A stretch of DNA of 36,395 nt from an uncultured Pedobacter sp. GTDB taxonomy: Bacteria > Bacteroidota > Bacteroidia > Sphingobacteriales > Sphingobacteriaceae. The position numbers and the translations under genes were made by a program. The stretch is taken from contig NZ_CAJYOJ010000083.1 of NCBI RefSeq assembly GCF_913776295.1, positions 1 to 36,395 of the forward strand, given 5' to 3'. Under the pieces are notes generated by a model. It made no database searches and was not told the DNA's origin. It worked only from the letters and a program-made list of their open reading frames with translations. This document shows, piece by piece, positions 34,197-36,395 of this stretch (positions are counted from its first letter, which is position 1; each line of letters starts with the position of its first letter).

Positions 34197-35819
34197 TTAA
34201 GCGTACATTTCTTCTCTTAATTTCGCAACATCCGCATTGTTAATGTATTCATCGTAAGTCATTAACTTATCGATAGTACCTTTTGGGGTAATTTCGATAA
34301 TACGGTTAGCTACGGTTTCCGTTAACTGGTGATCCCGTGAAGTAAACAATATGGTACCCTTAAAATCTTTCATGCCATTGTTCAGGGCTTCAATAGATTC
34401 TAAATCCAGGTGGTTGGTCGGCTCATCAAACATCAGTACATTAGCCTGTTGTAACATCATTCTCGAGAACATACAACGCATTTTTTCACCTCCTGATAAT
34501 ACCTTAACGTTTTTCAATACTTCCTCACCCGAGAATAACATACGGCCTAAAAAGCTGCGCACAAATTGTTCATCGGCATCGGTACCAGAATATTCGCGCA
34601 ACCAGTCTACCAGGTTTTCGTCCTTGCCTGCAAAATATTCGGTATTATCATTCGGGATATCAGCCGTGCTGATGGTAACGCCCCATTTAAATTCACCTTT
34701 ATGGTCGGTATCTCTACCGGTCAACACATCGTAAAATGCGGCAGTAGCTAAACTATTCTGAGATAATACAGCAATTTTATCGCCCTTGTTTACCATAAAG
34801 GTAACCTTATCGAACAATACGCCATCATTTCCAGTTTTGCCCAGGTTTTCTACCTGTAAAATCTGGTCGCCAGCCTCCCGGCCGGTATTGTTGAATATAA
34901 TGGCCGGATATTTTCTGCTCGAAGCTTTGATTTCGGTAATATCAATTTTATCTAAAGCTTTTTTACGTGATGTAGCCTGCTTCGATTTGGAAGCATTGGC
35001 GCTGAACCTGCGGATAAACTCCTGAAGTTCCTTTACCTTATCTTCCATTTTTTTGTTCTGATCGCTGCGCTGTTTTAAGGCCAGCTGACTCGATTCGTAC
35101 CAGAACGTATAGTTACCGGTGTAAATGCTCATTTTTGCGAAATCGATATCCACGATGTGGGTACAAACGGCGTCTAAAAAGTGCCTGTCGTGCGATACCA
35201 CCAATACGATGTTCTGATAATCAGCCAGGAAATTCTCTAACCAGGCAATGGTTTCGATATCCAAATCGTTGGTAGGCTCATCCAGTAACAAGATATCGGG
35301 ATTGCCGAAAAGGGCCTGAGCCAATAATACCCGTACTTTTTGTGTATTGTCCAGCTCTTTCAACAATTTATAGTGATTATCTTCGGTAATGCCCAGGTTG
35401 CTCAGCATGGTTGCTGCATTGCTCTCCATGTTCCAGCCATCCATTTCTGCAAAAAGATTTTCAAGCTCTCCGGCGCGTTCGCCATCTTTCTCCGAAAAAT
35501 CTTCTTTCATATAAATGGCATCTTTCTCTTTCATAATGGCATAAAGTTCTTTATGGCCCATCATTACGGTTTCCAATACCGAAAACTCATCAAATTCGTA
35601 GTGGTTTTGTTTTAAAACCGCCATTCTCTCACCTGGAGTGAAAGCTACGCTTCCGGAGGTTTGACTTACTTCTCCCGATAAAATTTTAAGAAAAGTAGAT
35701 TTACCAGCGCCGTTAGCCCCAATAACGCCATAGCAGTTGCCCTGGGTAAATTTAAGGTTAACATCTTCAAATAATGTGCGTTTGCCGTACCGTAATGATA
35801 AATTAGAAACTGAAATCAT
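34197..35819 (-). CDS. ABC-F ATPase, YbiT-like
   Basis: 540 residues, cytosolic and ribosome-associated by family; ABC-F proteins act on the ribosomal E site in translation factors or antibiotic protection. Sequence and length match E. coli YbiT (for example MISVSNLSLRYGKRTLF at the start, GHKELY, and RFSANASKSKQATSR in the linker). NBD1 has Walker A GANGAGKST (34-42), Walker B LLLDEPTNDLD (177-187) and the H-switch VVSHDRHF, but no LSGG signature (LDNTQK at about 156-161). NBD2 has LSGGEK (441-446) and LMFDEPTNHLD, but no Walker A (SQNSLATAA at about 353-361 in place of GxxGxGKST) and FTSRDHQ for the switch. One composite ATPase site is therefore complete and the other degenerate. I start at ATG 35819; the frame stays open to 36083, but the extra residues come from a minisatellite. 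A TATCTTTG -7 box lies at 35840-35847. Confidence 0.9.
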   Translation of the reverse strand: MISVSNLSLRYGKRTLFEDVNLKFTQGNCYGVIGANGAGKSTFLKILSGEVSQTSGSVAFTPGERMAVLKQNHYEFDEFSVLETVMMGHKELYAIMKEKDAIYMKEDFSEKDGERAGELENLFAEMDGWNMESNAATMLSNLGITEDNHYKLLKELDNTQKVRVLLAQALFGNPDILLLDEPTNDLDIETIAWLENFLADYQNIVLVVSHDRHFLDAVCTHIVDIDFAKMSIYTGNYTFWYESSQLALKQRSDQNKKMEDKVKELQEFIRRFSANASKSKQATSRKKALDKIDITEIKASSRKYPAIIFNNTGREAGDQILQVENLGKTGNDGVLFDKVTFMVNKGDKIAVLSQNSLATAAFYDVLTGRDTDHKGEFKWGVTISTADIPNDNTEYFAGKDENLVDWLREYSGTDADEQFVRSFLGRMLFSGEEVLKNVKVLSGGEKMRCMFSRMMLQQANVLMFDEPTNHLDLESIEALNNGMKDFKGTILFTSRDHQLTETVANRIIEITPKGTIDKLMTYDEYINNADVAKLREEMYA

Positions 35820-35839
35820 GCTATAATTGAAATAAGCCG

Positions 35840-35847
35840 CAAAGATA
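35840..35847 (-). promoter_or_regulatory. -7 box of the ABC-F gene
   Basis: TATCTTTG on the minus strand matches TAnnTTTG exactly and lies about 20 nt before ATG 35819. No clear TTG is seen at the -33 position. It supports the short start and argues that the longer frame up to 36083 is untranslated. Confidence 0.55.
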
Positions 35848-35882
35848 CGTAAAAAGGTTGAGGGTAGGAAGGTATTTGCCTG

Positions 35883-36016
35883 CTGTAAAGTTGGAATGTT
35901 GTAAAGTTTAACGTTGTAAGGTTGGAATGTTTTAAAGTTAAAGGTTGGAATGTTGTAATGTTTTGAATGTTGTAATTTTATAAAGTTTAAACGCCGTATT
36001 GTTGGAAGGTTGATGT
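35883..36016. repeat. Degenerate GT-rich minisatellite
   Basis: Imperfect tandem units of the type GTTGGAATGTTGTAAAG fill about 130 nt upstream of the ABC-F promoter. They create a long false N-terminal extension of the ABC-F frame. The array is related in style to that at 26919-27026 but has a different unit. Confidence 0.7.
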
Positions 36017-36395
36017 TTGGGAAACGAGGGGTTTGGTTCTTTGTGGCAGATGAAGCCCCGTTATCCGCTTTACTCCGTTGCACTGCGTGTTCGCTACTAC
36101 CGGGTTTATTTTACAAAAGGGGAGAAGCTTTTGGCCAGTTGATTAAGATCTTGTTCAGTAAAATTAAAATCTAACAGGGAAATGAAATTAAGCGTACGTC
36201 ATGCTCGCGCATGCGGGAATTTTAATGTACGCAGCATATTGTACTAAAATAAGGTTGTTTCATAAATCATTGTCATCCTGAGGAATAATTTATGGTATAA
36301 AAATCAATATAAATGACGTAACTGATTTCTTATGCCATACAGCACAGTCTTGCCTCGGCTCACCGCCGCCGAAGGGCTCTTACTTTTTGGCATCA
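36017..36395. other. Intergenic sequence at the window end
   Basis: No complete gene. A minus-strand frame over about 36110-36200 ends in a stop and reads like protein (SLLDFNFTEQDLNQLAKSF) but has no start, because a stop lies just upstream in the same frame; it may be a gene remnant. The phrase around 36270 (ttgtcatcctgagg) and the final bases (ctcttactttttggc) resemble dispersed Bacteroidota intergenic repeats. Confidence 0.35.

Noticed and set aside
35820..36083. N-terminal extension of the ABC-F protein by 88 residues
   Set aside because: It translates the minisatellite, has no counterpart in YbiT, and lies upstream of a consensus -7 box.
1..36395. tRNA, rRNA, insertion sequence or integrase genes
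   Set aside because: No cloverleaf, rRNA-like or transposase sequence was recognised on either strand.

Overview
The window reads as chromosomal DNA of a Bacteroidota bacterium, most likely Sphingobacteriaceae (Pedobacter-like). The signs are TAnnTTTG-type -7 promoter boxes, weak Shine-Dalgarno signals, short secreted proteins with SAC/SSC lipoboxes followed by KK, DUF4397 and DUF6252-like lipoproteins, SusC-era style TonB receptors, moderate GC (about 40%), and many palindromic or minisatellite intergenic repeats. This is inferred from gene content; no rRNA or other taxonomic marker is present.

Layout. 1-9165: housekeeping and accessory genes, namely a secreted GH43 hydrolase, an MFS exporter, a UvrA-type ABC paralogue, two small proteins of unknown function, an SF2 helicase and a small secreted protein. 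9166-14230: a divergent pair, a lipoprotein and a ZnuD-like TonB-dependent receptor, sharing an almost perfectly symmetric operator/promoter, followed by a small lipoprotein. 14303-24116: a complete type II-C CRISPR-Cas locus. 24157-36395: a GH25 muramidase, a dipeptide epimerase, a truncated YhcG nuclease fragment, a thioredoxin-domain protein, SlyD, two tandem Uma2 nuclease paralogues, an ECF sigma factor with a membrane-anchored barrel-like partner, a DUF4397 lipoprotein and an ABC-F ATPase.

The CRISPR locus is the centre of interest. A leftward operon runs cas9 - DUF6155 gene - pRiA4b ORF-3-like gene - cas1 - cas2. Cas9 is 1749 residues, far above the usual II-C size, with all RuvC and HNH catalytic residues present. 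Two non-cas genes sit between cas9 and cas1 with gaps of only 15, 16 and 24 nt, so they look like real operon members. The array has 23 repeats and 22 spacers; it decays at the end far from cas2 and carries a duplicated spacer there. A tracrRNA of about 80 nt lies just upstream of cas9 on the opposite strand, with its own TTG-N19-TATATTTG promoter, a 16-nt anti-repeat (15 Watson-Crick pairs plus one G-U) and a terminator. A bidirectional terminator separates the converging cas operon and array transcripts. cas9 is much more AT-rich than cas1/cas2 and the flanks, which suggests a mosaic origin.

Other points worth attention are the dual-operator divergent promoter at 11056-11144, an ABC-F protein in which one composite ATPase site is entirely degenerate, a sigma/anti-sigma-like pair whose partner seems to combine an inner-membrane anchor with an outer-membrane barrel-like domain, and telomere-like minisatellites next to broken or extended reading frames.
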